From Tenodera sinensis (lineage: Eukaryota > Arthropoda > Insecta > Mantodea > Mantidae): a DNA stretch of 64,000 nt. This document shows positions 1 to 11,575 of the stretch, piece after piece. The notes under the pieces were generated by a model that searched no databases, was not told where the DNA came from, and saw only the letters and a list, made by a program, of their open reading frames with translations. The stretch covers positions 151,433,374 to 151,497,373 of the forward strand of contig CM060965.1 in assembly GCA_030765045.1 (NCBI GenBank), written 5' to 3'. A program made the position numbers and the translations under genes. Position 1 is the stretch's first letter. Every line of letters starts with the position of its first letter.

Positions 1-1085
1 GCCACCCACATCACAACTACTACCACACCATTATCACAGTTGAACGATCTTGTAAGATATCTGAATCTTTCAAACAGTCAGGCAGAATTACTTGGGTGCC
101 ATCTTCAAGAAAAAACTTGCTACATCCAAACACCAGCATATCATTCCATGAACGATAGCTTTGTTTATACACTTTTTTCTCAAAGACAGACGTTTTGGCA
201 TGTTTTAATGACGTAGATGGGTTTCTGATAGGATTTGGGATGGTCCATAATCCAAAAGAATGGTGCCAATTTATAGTCCTCGAAAAGCAGTCTCAAAACT
301 GTTTCTTACATAAGGGAAACAACAAACCTTCCATAACCTACGGTAACGTGAGACTGCTTCTGGAATACACTGGCTGTTCAAATCACAAATGGAAAATTTG
401 CAGGGGTCTCAAAGTTCTGAGACTACTTCTTAGAATGCAAACTGGTTATAAAAATATTGCTGTTTTTCTGTCAATGGGACAATGGGGCAGGGAAAGACCA
501 TTATGTAGTCAAACAGTGGTCTTTAAGAGAAAGCTTCAATCGTGGTGAAAGAAATTTCACATGAACTCCTTGTTAACAAAGTGTGCTGTTACAACCGCTG
601 CATCTGAAATTGGGTTTTATGAAGAACTTTGTGAAAGAAATGTACAAAGATGTGTGGGGTTTTCAGTATTTAATATCTTAATTTCCTGCTATTAATAATG
701 CAAATATTAAAGATGATGCTTTCATTGCACCCCAGATTAGCGAGTAGATGCCAGATATTACCTTCAAAACGTTATTGACAAATACTAAAAGGCAGCTTGG
801 CTTACTTTAAAAAATGTACAGTTGCTTCGAAAATGTTAGGTCTGAGAATCACAGGAAACTGACAGAACACATGCTGGATTGTTGCATGGGGTGCAACATG
901 TCCTTGAAATAATATTTTCTTCATCCAAATTTGGATTTTTCCCGCCTAATCTTGGAGACGTGAGTGAAAACATGGTGAGTGGTTTTATCGAGATATAGCT
1001 GTCACAGAAAGACGAATTAAGGGGAGATGGTCACCAAACCTGTTTGCGGATTACTGCTGTATGGTCCTAGAGGAAGCTTTTACCA
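1..1085 (+). pseudogene. decayed copy of a repeated arthropod ORF family
   Basis: Pieces in all three + frames fit one protein in order: a stretch with LVRYLNLSNSQAELLG and LQEKNLL near 45-125, NPKEW near 255, VRLLLEY near 350, WKICRGLKVLRLLLRMQTGY near 390-450, VVKQWSLRESF near 505-535, PLHLKLGFMKNFVKEMY near 598-650, and GRWSPNLFADYCC near 1025-1060. From memory this matches a protein family found in many near-identical, mostly uncharacterised copies in arthropod genomes, which suggests carriage by a mobile element; I do not know its function. The copy has many frameshifts and stops, and its 5' part lies outside the window. No terminal repeats are visible, so the element type is unknown. 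Confidence 0.55.
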
Positions 1086-3249
1086 TCCATCCATTGATGG
1101 AAATTTCCTAGAAACAATTTCTAAACTATGAGTATATTGTATGCTTTTTTCAGAATTATTGATTTTTGAGGGAGATGTTCGTAATACAAAAATAATTCAT
1201 ATGCATTATAATATACATATATATTATCATCATAATCATCATCGTTTTTAAGAGAGTTCTGAATGGCAATTTGTTAAATTCAACCTCTTCACTTTCCGTA
1301 TTATTCTTAGTTTACAAATAAACTTCGTTATAGCGTAAGGAACTGTAAGTAATATGCGCTAAGTCAACAAGAAAAACTGCAGAATTACTCTGGTCTTAGA
1401 ATAACTGCAGTAGCCCAGGGCTTTGGTGCAAGTGTGTATGTATAAGATAAACTACAGTTTCGCATTGATTTTCAGCATACTACTCTTTAATATGTCCATA
1501 TACTCGTATCAGTATATATGGATGTTTTATTTTGTGAAAGTTTTAAAAGTTTAAATTATTTATGCGATTTAATCATTACGGAAAAAATGGTTCATCTGTT
1601 ATCAAAATGTTGTATAAATATCTAGAATAATTCGATTTAAATAATTCTACATTTAGACATAAATAACATAATGGAAGAAAACAGTTTCAGAATATATGTA
1701 TGCATTATTTTGGAGTTAGCATGCATAAATCAAGATGAAGATACTTTGAAATGAAATGCTTTCACAAAAGAACCTCGTTGCAGTTCTCAATACTTCTACA
1801 TATGTACTAAATTGGAGTTTTATGGCGAAAGTCAGTGACAAGATGTAGTCTGAGTCTTAAATTTACTGTGTGTACAAAAGCTTTAAATATAACTCATAGG
1901 GGTTTGAAATTATTATTAGAATTTATGGCGCTTTTCGATTTCTTCCTGTTGCCTGAACAATTGTGGAATGTTTTGATGTGAACTCATGAGCGACCAAACG
2001 AGCCGTTTGATGGCATGGGTGTTCGTATGTTTGTAACTTTGTGTGTATTTATGAATCTATCACTAAAAACGAAAAACCTACCAGGAAAGCAACAGGAACG
2101 AAGGGGAAAATGAAAAAAGCTATCATAGCGCTCCCAAGTTGAAACAAGGTATCTTCTCTCTCCCCGTACAGCGAAGGCAACTTCTTCACCACGTAAGTAT
2201 CGCGGGTAGCATACTACTATTTTGCAGGGAACTTGCGCTTTTAGGATAAAAACATGTGATGTAATCCCCGTTTGCTTGCATTTCTATCAGACAATTTTGG
2301 GAACCGAAATCAAATTCGCCCTCTTGGCGAAAGTGATAGCATTTTGAGTTTTTATTTGAAGGTCCTGAGTTCGATATAGGAACCAGGGGTTTTCATAGCT
2401 TCCATTACGGTGAAAATGAACAGGTCAGCATGGAAGACTACTCATAAAAGGCTTATTCGCACGCATACCAAATCAATGTTGTTTTTAACTAAACCAACTA
2501 AGTATAAAAGTGTGTAAAATAAACTTCGGCCAGAAAAAATATTAATGGCGAAAGAATGTTTAGAAATTCTACTTAGGATTTTCGTTGCTTCAGCATTATA
2601 TCGAAATGTATTGTTCCTAAACTAAAAACTGTATTAATAAATCGGATTCGACCTTCATTTTGATACTTCCTAACATACAACAACTAAAATATTTATTGAT
2701 ATAATTCAGAATAAAACCGGATATAACTGTACACTCACATGACGTTTTCTACTCACTCATACAATATTCTTCAAAAGGCTTATTCTTCTACCTACTTCAT
2801 GTTAATCGAGATAATTTTTGTAGAAATGGTATTATTCCATATTTCCTTATACATACTGTTCCAAGAATACAGTAGCCGTAAGTGATAATCAAATCTTTTA
2901 AGAGCTCATTACTATGTAATAGCTTTAAGATGGCGTTCTCTTTGAATTTCCATGACTCAAAAACGGATGATTTTCCATTCGAGAAAGGTATACATATTGG
3001 AAAATTAAAACAACTAACAAGGGACATCTCGGAAATCTCCACTTCACAAAAACAAAACAAAAAAGAATGGATTTGACATAAATTGTGTGCTTCATCGACA
3101 CCTACATGTTTATGTGCATTATCATTTTGTCTAGCTCTTACGGTTTACCAATTACGCAGAAGTAACCCAGAATGAAGAGGACTTTTGAGGACATTTCCAA
3201 AAAACTTAAGATATACATTTCATTAGTTATGAATATAGCTTAAACATAG
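1086..3249. other. AT-rich non-coding DNA
   Basis: No supported gene. A GTAAGTAT donor-like string near 2202 has no recognisable exon before it. I looked for the missing KCNQ S1 exon here and did not find it. Confidence 0.5.
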
Positions 3250-3740
3250 TGTCACCGCGCCCGCCGCATCTAATTGCCGACAACAGCAGTGTCACCCATC
3301 GCATTATTGTCGGCACTACCGCAAAGGAGCCGAAGGAAAGAGGCAGAGAATGGCCGCATTGTTGGGGCGCTTGCCGAAAGAGAGAAAAGGATAGAGACTT
3401 CGAGAATCTTCTCTGCTTTGTAGTTCACCGCAATAACTGAACTTTCCAGAATAGTGCCTGAGAGATATAAATAGCGGTAAAGTGCGACAGAAGGCAGTCA
3501 GACGTATGTGAAGCGTTGAGTAGTCGTGCCGACGGAGACGGACAGACGATGTGAAGCGTTGTGCCGACGGAGAAGAGACAGTTCTTTGTGTTACTAATTC
3601 GGAGCCGTGCTGTTGGTGAATCGGAAAAGACTTTCTTGCTGTTGCAACGAGTGTACAAAGTTACTGTTTACGGAAATAAAAGTGTTTCTTTATCTCGACT
3701 ACATCTGTCTCTTTACTTCACACCCGCACCAAAAGTCACA
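3250..3740 (+). repeat. LTR-like block (possible solo LTR)
   Basis: A GC-richer island that starts TGTCACCG and ends GTCACA in AT-rich surroundings. It has a TATA box at 3466-3473 followed about 200 bp later by AATAAA at 3675-3680, the order expected in an LTR. Between them a GTGAAGCGTTG...GTGCCGACGGAGA block occurs twice (about 3508 and 3550). I could not find a clean target-site duplication, so a promoter plus short untranslated exon of an unknown gene remains possible. Confidence 0.35.
3466..3473 (+). promoter_or_regulatory. TATA box
   Basis: TATAAATA inside the LTR-like block, with a polyadenylation signal AATAAA at 3675-3680 on the same strand. Function is inferred only from the motif and spacing. 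Confidence 0.35.
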
Positions 3741-4280
3741 ATATATTATAATCAAATTCATTAGCCATTTTTGAGAAACTCAAAAGTGTCTCAAAACATG
3801 CATTTTTGGTGAAATCTCGGTATCGAATTTTAGTGGAATACTTATTGAAGTAGAGGAAAGTAAAAACTAGGGTTACAGGCATCGTACTGCGTATCATTAG
3901 AGAATTGCGTGTTTTATATCATTATAGGAAGAAAAATAGACAGGTTTTTTAACCCACGGGAGAAAATAAGGCTATTAATGTTACTGAATGTTAATGTTAA
4001 GAATGATAGTAATGTTAAGAATTCCTCTGAGGTACATATTACCACTTCGAAGTCCTATAATTTAACCCCATCCCTTTTCATGAGGTTTTCTCATACAACA
4101 AAATCATAGCGCAGCGGTAGACGAAACTGTATTACTTAGGATATTACCAACCGTAGCCAGGCAGTGAAATCGCTAGTTTAGTGAGATATTATGTTCTAAA
4201 TCTGCTTAGAGCGCACTGGAGGCTGTTAACAAACGGCGATATGTAACTTTTTAATTTTTAATTTTATTTATTTATATATT
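3741..4280. other. non-coding spacer
   Basis: AT-rich, with short TTAATG/TTAAGA iterations near 3975-4020. No gene seen. Confidence 0.5.
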
Positions 4281-4407
4281 ACTTTCCCTACTACGTTTAG
4301 TAAAGCAGAGGAAGTGTTGTATTCCATCCAAAAATTCGATGTCGAGATTTCACTGGAAATACATGTTTTGAGGCCTCCTCTGTATGTGTGAGTGTGTGTG
4401 TGTGTGT

Positions 4408-4442
<35 letters not shown>

Positions 4443-5250
4443 TGTGTGTGGATGGGTGGGTGGGTGAGTGAGTGTGTGTGTGTGTGCGCGAGTGTGTGTG
4501 TCTGTGTCTGTGTGTGCGTGCGTGCGTGTGTGTGTGTGTTTGTCTGTGTCTCAGCCTGTGGACAGCATAACTCAACAACGAAAAGTCGGTTAAAAACCAA
4601 AGTTAGTATCTAAGTTTAGGGCCTTTGAAGGATGCGACACGAAGATTTTGAAGAAAATTGCTCTACCCTAAACTCCATTTACATGGAAAAGTTTCCGAAA
4701 ATTTTCATTTTCTTGGAAATGGCTCTAAAGATTTTGATTAAAATGCCATATGTTTGAGATATTTTCATGACAAATGTAAATGTATATCTTAAATTTTCTG
4801 GCTATAGCTCATGAAATCCTATTTACTTAGGATGACTTTTGCTTTACTGGTAAACCGTAAGATCAAATCTTACTATACAAAAAATGTAGATCCTGCTAAA
4901 ACACACAATTTATGTCTGAATGGTTTTTTTTTAATGAATCATTTCGGAGTTAGTCCATATTATTTGTGTAAATTTTGGAGAACATATACTTCTGTCAAAT
5001 GGGACATCGTTATTCATTTTTTATATGTTAACAGTGCAATGAGAATGGAATTTGAAAGCTTTAAAAGATTTGACTATCGCTCAAAGCCTACTATATTCCT
5101 ATATTCCTCTTGCACCGACAAGAGAATAAACAATAAGATAATTTCTAGAAATGTTTAGCTCAGCCAACACGAAAAAGATACAGGATTAAGATTTTGTAAG
5201 AATGGTTAGTACAAGAGTAGAGAAAGTCATATGAGTGCAACACATCAGAT
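4281..5250 (+). repeat. interspersed repeat R1, copy 1
   Basis: First of four related copies in the window (others at 8228, 13876 and 24056). Shared landmarks in order: a start like CTACTACGTxTAGTAA, GAGGAAGTxTTGTATT, a segment like TCGATGTCGAGATTTCAC, a GT-type microsatellite, ACAGCATAACTCA, a segment like GTCGGTTAAAAACCAAA, GATGCGACACGAAGATTTTG, GATTTTGATTAAAATG, TTTTCTGGCTATAGC, a segment like TGAATCATTTCGGAG, GGAATTTGAAAGC, and an end near CATCAGA. No long ORF or terminal inverted repeats. Class unknown. Confidence 0.75.
4386..4550 (+). repeat. imperfect GT microsatellite inside R1
   Basis: (GT)n with GGGT, GCGT and CTGT interruptions. It sits at the same internal place as the arrays of the other R1 copies. 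Open frames through it encode only Cys/Val or Thr/His runs. Confidence 0.9.
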
Positions 5251-5386
5251 ATTTTTTTATTAATTATTGCTTTACTTGTTCCAGTTATATGGCGCCATTA
5301 ACATCTTAGATCATATCGGTGGATTCGCCAATAGAAAATTTGTTTACTGGTTTACTGTTCTATTAGTTCGAGTTCTCTTTAAATTC

Positions 5387-5451
5387 ACACACATACACGC
5401 GCGCGCGTACACACACACATACATGCGCACGAGCGCTCGCACACATACACT
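5387..5451 (+). repeat. CA/CG alternating purine-pyrimidine tract
   Basis: ACACAT, CGCGCG and CACACA runs, next to the following SINE head. Confidence 0.8.
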
Positions 5452-5452
5452 T

Positions 5453-5700
5453 TGGTCTGAGTAGTTCAGTTGGTTAGGCGTTGGCCTAATAATCCCTAGG
5501 TCGCGGGTTTAGCCTGAGCCACACCGATGGTTTTCTAAGCGTGCTTAAAAGCGACAGTCACGTGTCATTAAAAGCACGGTATGTTGAGTAATACGGTAGG
5601 TGTCACTAGCTAGATTCACAGTAGACTTCCGTGCTACTGACATCAGCTTGTGTACGCGATTAGCGCTTGTTCTGATTGAAATAACAGGACTAGTGACAGT
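5453..5700 (+). repeat. tRNA-derived SINE (family D)
   Basis: Starts with a tRNA-like head: A-box-like TAGTTCAGTTGG near 5463 and degenerate B box GCGGGTTTAGCC near 5503. The body contains GTGCTTAAAAGCGACAG and a segment like GTATGTTGAGTAATACGG. A reverse-strand relative of that body lies at 6511-6612. The unpaired, diverged head argues against a functional tRNA gene. Confidence 0.65.
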
Positions 5701-5805
5701 ATAGCTCGTTTAAAAAAAAATGAAATATTTAAATGACAGTATTTATGAGGACTAGTGACAGTATAGCTTGTTTTAGAACACTGAAATATTTAAATGAATG
5801 CTGCG
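5687..5805 (+). repeat. two-copy tandem duplication, period 62 bp
   Basis: GGACTAGTGACAGTATAGCT is repeated at 5687 and 5749. Both copies are followed by a variable A/T stretch and GAAATATTTAAATGA. Confidence 0.85.
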
Positions 5806-6495
5806 TTCAGTAGCAGTATATCTTTTGGAACAAAATGTAAACAAGACGTAAATGAGAGTTGCTTTCTCAAATCAAGGGTCTAGATAGATTTCATGATCAT
5901 CCCTTACTAACTACCGTGAATCAAAGAATAAAATCCTGGCTTCTTGGACGCGATTGTTCCGAGAATTATGCACGGAATGTTAGCGTTACGTTAAGTGCTA
6001 CGATGATCAGCGAAATTAAAGTGACGATAAAGAGGCAAAAAAAGAATTAGGGGAAGAAGAAATGAATTTTGTACAGATACCAGCAGGAATATTAGGATTA
6101 TGAGTTCTCTTCCTGCGTTAACCATCTTATTGAACAACTAGATCACATACAAGAAACAAACAGTAACACAGGCATAACTTCCCAAAATGTTCAACTTTTA
6201 GAAATGTTGGCTGGCTATGTAGCATATAGATTAAGAAAGTCAAAACCACATGAAATTACTTCGTTGTATGGGACATATATAAGCCACTTTCCTGCAGATA
6301 AATCGTGACTTTCGTCACTTTCAAGTCTTGTATTATTTAATATTTTAAACAATTGCTCCTTCATATTCAATAATTTAAATCTAACGGTTAGAGCTAAACT
6401 AGTGATTCATTTGATAAGAAAAATCTGCATCTGTAACTTCAGATTATTGTGATAAAGATGACCATAGCTGTGAGTACACATACACCGCATGACGT
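5806..6495. other. non-coding spacer
   Basis: Short open frames only, none resembling a known protein. Confidence 0.5.
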
Positions 6496-6612
6496 CACGG
6501 AGAGCGTGTGCTACAGAGAAACCTACGCGTAATACCTACCGCATTACTCAATATACCGTGGTTAAAAGAACACCTGCGCGACAAAATTCCGGCATATTGA
6601 CGGTGCTTATAC
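6496..6612 (-). repeat. SINE family D body fragment, reverse strand
   Basis: Contains CCTACCGCATTACTCAATAT and ACCGTGGTTAAAAG, the reverse complement (with a few changes) of the body of the SINE at 5453-5700. The tRNA-like head is missing. Confidence 0.6.
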
Positions 6613-6734
6613 GATCCTGACAATTGATAGCGTCGTAAACAAGAGAAAATACCTTTTAAATTCTTACACACAGAGACATTCAGACTCTCTTTTAGAATTC
6701 CAGAATAGGAAATAATCCTAGCTAAGGAAAAAGC

Positions 6735-6805
6735 CAATCCTCCAGTCGGAAATCGAACCCAGAATCTCTGGATTTCTAGGTCCCCACTAACCACCAGATA
6801 ATGAA
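6735..6805 (-). repeat. tRNA-like SINE head, reverse strand
   Basis: Read on the minus strand it has GGTGGTTAGTGGGG (A-box-like) and GGTTCGATTTCC (good B box) about 35 nt apart. Probably the head of a SINE that continues to lower coordinates; it may or may not be continuous with the fragment at 6496-6612. Confidence 0.5.
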
Positions 6806-6849
6806 GAGTAATCTGTCTCATTTTCTTTGTTTCTTTACTGTGAGACAAT

Positions 6850-8227
6850 GGGCGCAGCTGTCATGTGGTTGGCCCGGGTGGTAGTCGAGCGCCAATGAGT
6901 TATATTGTTATACAATGCTCAAACACCTTCTCAGCAACCTTTTTAACACAGACATTTCAGATTGTTCTTTTCGAAAACCCTCCAGAGTATGTACACTTCT
7001 GTCTTGTGATTCAGGAACCAGAAACTGTGAAGAAGTATCCTTTCATTGGCATTCTCTGCCAGTAATAACATAACTTGAATAAAATGCCTTAATTTATTTT
7101 CATTTTACTTAAGTTTCAGAAAATGCTACTAGTGTACATCTTTGAAAAATGTGAAGGCAGTTTTTAAAGAAGTGCTTTTTTTGCTAATTAAAAGTATTTA
7201 TTTTGAGGTTGAACATTGGGCTTTTGCACAGTCATTTATTCATATTCAGTGAGCCAATTTTCAACTAATAGATGTAAACTTGAAAAAGTTAGAAAATTCA
7301 GTCCCAGTGGCCCTTAATGTGGCTGAGTGATGTATGGAAATATTGTAGAGGTGCACGGGGAAGAAATTGTGTGTATGTGGGAAGCCAATTTATAATTTGA
7401 AAACTTTGCTCAAAGTTATGTATTTATATGCAATAATCTACAACTGTTTCACGTAAAACAGGACGCCATTGCATGCGCGTAAAGATAAATAGATACATAC
7501 TCCTCCTTGCTACACATACTCCACCTGTAAAGGCCAGTAGAATGCTTTCCGAAGCTGTGGGAAAGCCATATATGAAAGTGAGTGTACATTGCAGAACAAC
7601 AACAGAAGGTATATAATGTTTGTAATCAGTTGATGTTTTATCGGAGAATGTCAAAATATTCACAATTCTGTCTCTCTTGCAGTGGCAGTTCTAAAGCATG
7701 AAATGCCCAAAACCTGCGTATCCTTCTACCGATGTCTCGGTGATTTCCTCAATTGTGCAAGTAGATTCTTATCCACGAGCTAGGTAACACATGTTAGAAG
7801 CACACTGTTCGCTGTCAGCAAGCACATGCAAGTATTTCCCGAGGGAAATAACTCTAATACGGCTTTCAAATTAGCGCACATATTATAGTATTGCCTTTGT
7901 GTCCTAAGTACCTAGCGCTCTGCAACTGTTAATAAAATAGCTATAAATTATGCAACATAACATCGCTACTCGCGAATTATTTTAAAGCTCATAAAATAAT
8001 AATGCGCACTATAAAGTAAATTAAAATTGTTGTCTTCATTTCTGCTGAATATGATATTCATTTTTGTAAAAGCGGAAGATTCGAATATTGATTACTAATG
8101 TTTAACCAAAATCTGAAAAATTATCGGAAATGTAATTTTACACATAACTACTTCAGTGTGTTATTTCATGAGACGCCATTTTAGATACCTTAAGACAGTT
8201 TGGGGCATATAAGATCCGATTTTACAT
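6850..8227. other. AT-rich non-coding DNA
   Basis: No exon, repeat family or transposon recognised. Confidence 0.5.
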
Positions 8228-8349
8228 TCTCTACTACGTATATTAAGTAGAGGAAGTATTGTATTTCACCCAAAAATTCTATGTCGAGATTTCACCTGAA
8301 ATATGTTTTGAGGCCCCCTAAATCAGAAAAAGAATTTTTAGAAAAAGGT

Positions 8350-8354
8350 CTGTG

Positions 8355-8414
<60 letters not shown>

Positions 8415-8421
8415 CGCGCGA
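8350..8421 (+). repeat. GT then GC dinucleotide array inside R1
   Basis: (GT)n followed by a CGCGCG run and GAGTGCC. Positionally equivalent to the array of R1 copy 1. Confidence 0.9.
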
Positions 8422-8460
8422 GTGCCATTGTGTATGTCAGTATTCTGTGGGCAGCGTAAT

Positions 8461-8842
8461 TTCCTTTCTTTGTTTATTTCTTTACCCTCCCCTTATGTAG
8501 GACTTACACCCCTAGGACTTACAAGCCATTGCCTAGGATCAGACCCTGTCGGGGAGCACAGGAACCTATGGACAGAGTGAAGACCTGGAAGCCGGTGGTC
8601 AGCCAAACACCAGGTATGATAGTGAGGAAGAGCAAGATGTGAAATGCAGGCGAAATTGATAATTGGAAAGGTAATGATGGAGCAATTGGTGGAATGAGTG
8701 GTGGGAGAAGCCGGAGAACCTTGAGAAAACCCGCCTGACGCCGCTTCGTCCATCACGAATACCACATGCGGGTCCCTGGGATCGAACGCGGGCCGCCTAG
8801 GTGGTAGGCGAACGCTCCAAGCGCTCGGCCACGGCACCGCCG
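8461..8842 (-). repeat. tRNA-derived SINE (family A), near full length
   Basis: Minus-strand order: head GCCGTGGCCGAGCG, CACCTAGGCGGCC, B box near 8790, ATGTGGTATTCGTG, GACGAAGCGGCGTCAGG, then a body ending CATAAGGGGAGGGTAAAG. Flanks GGGCAGCGTAAT (8449-8460) and GGGCAACATAAC (8843-8854) are a slightly diverged target-site duplication, so it inserted into R1. Relatives lie at 16853, 23925, 25474, 26899 and 39926. Confidence 0.85.
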
Positions 8843-9400
8843 GGGCAACATAACTTAAAAATGAAAAGTCGGTTAAAAACCAAAGTTTAATGTCTTTCAA
8901 GGATGCGACACGAAGATTTTGAAGAAAATTGCTCCACTCCAAACTACCCCTTCACATGGAAAACTTTTCGAAAACTTTGATATTCTCTTAAATGGCTATA
9001 AAGATTTAGATTAAAATGTCATATGATATTTTTATGTCAAATGAACTGTATATTTTGAGTTTTCTGGCTATAGCCTATATAATTCTGTTTATTCTGGATA
9101 GCTTTTGAGTTATTAGTGTAAGAGTTGGACCAAATCTTACTATGTGAAAAATGTAGATCTTGTTAAAACAATTTACGTCTAAATACATTCTTTGTAGAGT
9201 GAACCATTTCGGAGATATTCCTTGTTATTGTGAGTTTTGGAAAAGAAACTGTTGTAAAATGAACATCGTTATTCAGTTTGTATATGTTAGCCGTACAAAG
9301 AAAACGGAATTTGAAAGCTTTAAAAGATTTGACTGTATTCCCATATTCTCCATGCACCTACAAGAATTTTGGTACAAAAATCATGTTGGTCACCTTTGAA

Positions 9401-9950
9401 ATAAATTTTTTATCAAAGTATAGTAAAGTTGAGAAAAAACTGATCCTCCTTGAGAGACAGACTTATTGGATAAAGGTACACTAGTGAATTTCGAATGCAT
9501 ACGTTCATCTACCTATATATCCCTGTGATTATTCCTAGGCGGTATCTAACTGCATTTATTTTAGCAAATACTGTATCTTCCCAACAGCCGGCCTCGTATT
9601 TTGCAGGTGGGTATGAAACAGAGTACGGGAACAGCATGCCTTAGGTTAGGAGGATAGAAAGCTCGTAAGATTGTTGACGATGCTGGCAGGAGGGTTTACC
9701 CATTAAGAGGGAAACATGAAGACTGAATACTTATTTTGGCCACATGTGCGCAGACGGAAAAAGTAAGACAAATTACTACCGGAAGTATCTTTGATCCCAA
9801 CAGGCGGGGGACTTAAACAGTTAAGATTTGCCAAACTTAGCACTGTACTAAGAGATAAGATATTCGTATAAATATTATTTAAACATATTTTATATTTGAG
9901 TATATAGGTATTAATATATAACTATACTATATATAATGTGTATATGTATA
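9401..9950. other. non-coding spacer
   Basis: No gene or recognised element. Confidence 0.5.
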
Positions 9951-9953
9951 CAC

Positions 9954-9986
<33 letters not shown>

Positions 9987-10017
9987 CGCGTGTGCGTGAA
10001 AGAGAGGGAGAGAGATT
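9951..10017 (+). repeat. GT/GC microsatellite with GA tail
   Basis: (GT)n, then a CG run, then GAGAGAGGGAGAGAGA. Unlike the other GT arrays it is not inside an R1 copy. Confidence 0.9.
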
Positions 10018-10115
10018 CCGAATATTTTGCGTTATGTAGAATTATCAGAGCATATATTTTTGTAGGACCGTGTAGGGTCATCATATCTATGTGACTGTTT
10101 TAAACAATTTAAACA

Positions 10116-10197
10116 AATACAACAACAACAATTACTACTACTACGAGTATTACTACTACTGCTACTAGTACTACTACTACTACTAATACTACTACAT
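10116..10197 (+). repeat. CAA/TAC trinucleotide repeat
   Basis: Short CAA run followed by imperfect (TAC)n. It lies about 300 bp upstream of the first visible KCNQ exon. The rest of 10198-10501 shows nothing else. Confidence 0.85.
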
Positions 10198-10501
10198 CTC
10201 TATCCCATAAAATGTTAAGTTTGGTGTCTTAAATACATTCTGAGAGAATTGGTTCCGGAGTCAGTAGATTTAACACTGGCGAGAAGCTGTCATTCTCTCA
10301 ATAATTGAGTAATTTGATGGTAGTATGTAAACGTGTATCTTAAGCATTATTTTTCACTTCCATTCCTTTAGCATGAACTTAAACTATGAATAAATGTTTA
10401 TGTGCAAGGTTTCTGTAGAAAATTAAGAGCAGATTTAAAATCCTAACATTAGTTATTAGTTACTGTACTTAAGACTTCTAAACGGTATTTTCTGTTTACA
10501 G

Positions 10502-10628
10502 GAAATATGTCTGGTTGTTTTCTTCGGTGTTGAGTACCTGGTTCGACTTTGGTCAGCAGGATGCAGATCGAAATATATGGGTTTCTGTGGCCGACTGCGT
10601 TTCATCCGGAAACCCATATGTATTATAG
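10502..10628 (+). CDS. KCNQ: KCNQ-type potassium channel, exon with S2 and S2-S3 linker
   Basis: Acceptor TTTACAG ends at 10501 and donor GTAAGC starts at 10629. In phase 0 it reads 42 codons plus one base: EICLVVFFGVEYLVRLWSAG, then CRSKYMGFCGRLRFIRKPIC and II. FFGxEYxVRxWxAGC...GRLxFxRKP is diagnostic of Kv7/KCNQ: the second half of S2 with its conserved Glu, then the Arg-rich S2-S3 linker. The trailing G joins AC of the next exon to give Asp, the start of S3, so the phases confirm the pairing across a 17 kb intron. The channel forms slow K+ channels in the plasma membrane that damp excitability. The upstream exon with S1 was not found in 1-10501. Confidence 0.93.
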
Positions 10629-11065
10629 GTAAGCAAGCTTCGTACAATAGCCATTTCCAGCTCGGCACGGTCATTAAATCTGTCACATCTGTGGACCGGC
10701 GGAATGGCAACGTTGAAAATAACCCTAGTCTCGCGCAGTGCGCCGTAAAACTGGCATTTAACCTTTAAGGCTGAAATGGGTTCCGAACATTTTAGAGTGC
10801 CTTATTGACAGTAATAAAATGGCATATAGTCAGCTTTTACGATCGGAATACGATGCACCGTGAGCCGTTATCTCTGCATGCGAAGTTTTGTAAAGACCTG
10901 AGATTTTTAAATTAAAAATAAAGTTTTCCTGAAGCTCTCGAGTCAAAATAGGGATTTGTGTTCTGCTGGAAGAGGTACAGTCTGTTCCAGAGTAACTGTT
11001 TCCAAAGGTTCTGCATGACTCAACCTTTGTGCCTAGAAAAGAATTGAGAGCTGCACTTTAAAGGT
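10629..11065. other. intron sequence
   Basis: Start of the 17 kb intron. No element recognised. Confidence 0.6.
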
Positions 11066-11575
11066 GGTTCCTCTGAGACACACAAAATATTGTTTTTTCT
11101 TTCTCATACTATTTATTGTCTGAATGTTGAAGATCTATAAACTAGCTAGAAAGGTCGATAAAAAATTTAAAATGTCCTAAAAGGACCCTATAATTGGAAA
11201 AATAAGACAAAAATGTTATGCCAATTTAGAGGCTTCTCTGAGACACAGTACACACAAAGTTATTTATTTCAAATGACTATGGACTACAAATTAACGAACC
11301 ATTAATTGCTTTAAAAGGCCTATGAAAAACAAAGCATCCGAAAAGGAACCCCATACCTGGAAAAAGAAGATAAAATTATAATGCAAATTAATTTGGAGGC
11401 TCCTCTGAAACACAGCTCACACCAAACTTATTTGTTCCTTATAAATATGAACCGAAAGTTGCACACCTATAAATGCCTTTTGGGCCTATAAAAGGACCTA
11501 AACCATCCTAAAAAGGGTCTAAAATCCTGAAAATGGCTTGATAACTGGAAAAGAGGAGGTAAAAACTGATGCAAA
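11066..11575 (+). repeat. three-unit degenerate tandem repeat, period about 166 bp
   Basis: Units begin GGTTCCTCTGAGACAC (11066), GGCTTCTCTGAGACAC (11231) and GGCTCCTCTGAAACAC (11398). Each continues with CACA-rich, TTATTT and AAAAGG-type segments and ends near GCAAATTA. Strongly diverged, so an old satellite-like expansion. Confidence 0.7.

Larger units (their letters stand above)
8228..9400 (+). repeat. interspersed repeat R1, copy 2 (split by a SINE)
   Basis: Same landmarks as copy 1: CTACTACGTATATTAAGTAG at about 8231, the GT array at 8350-8405, then after the SINE at 8461-8842 a segment like CATAACTTAAAAATGAAAAG and GGATGCGACACGAAGATTTT. Its 3' end is less clear than in copy 1; similarity fades after about 9390. 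Confidence 0.75.

Noticed and set aside
4268..4613. Thr/His-rich and Cys/Val-rich open frames (also at 8281 and 24041)
   Set aside because: Translations of GT/CA arrays inside R1 copies.
5267..5464. Candidate KCNQ S1 exon (hydrophobic frame with YWFTVLLVRVLF)
   Set aside because: No match to the KCNQ S1 pattern and no suitable splice sites; the frame runs into a CA repeat.
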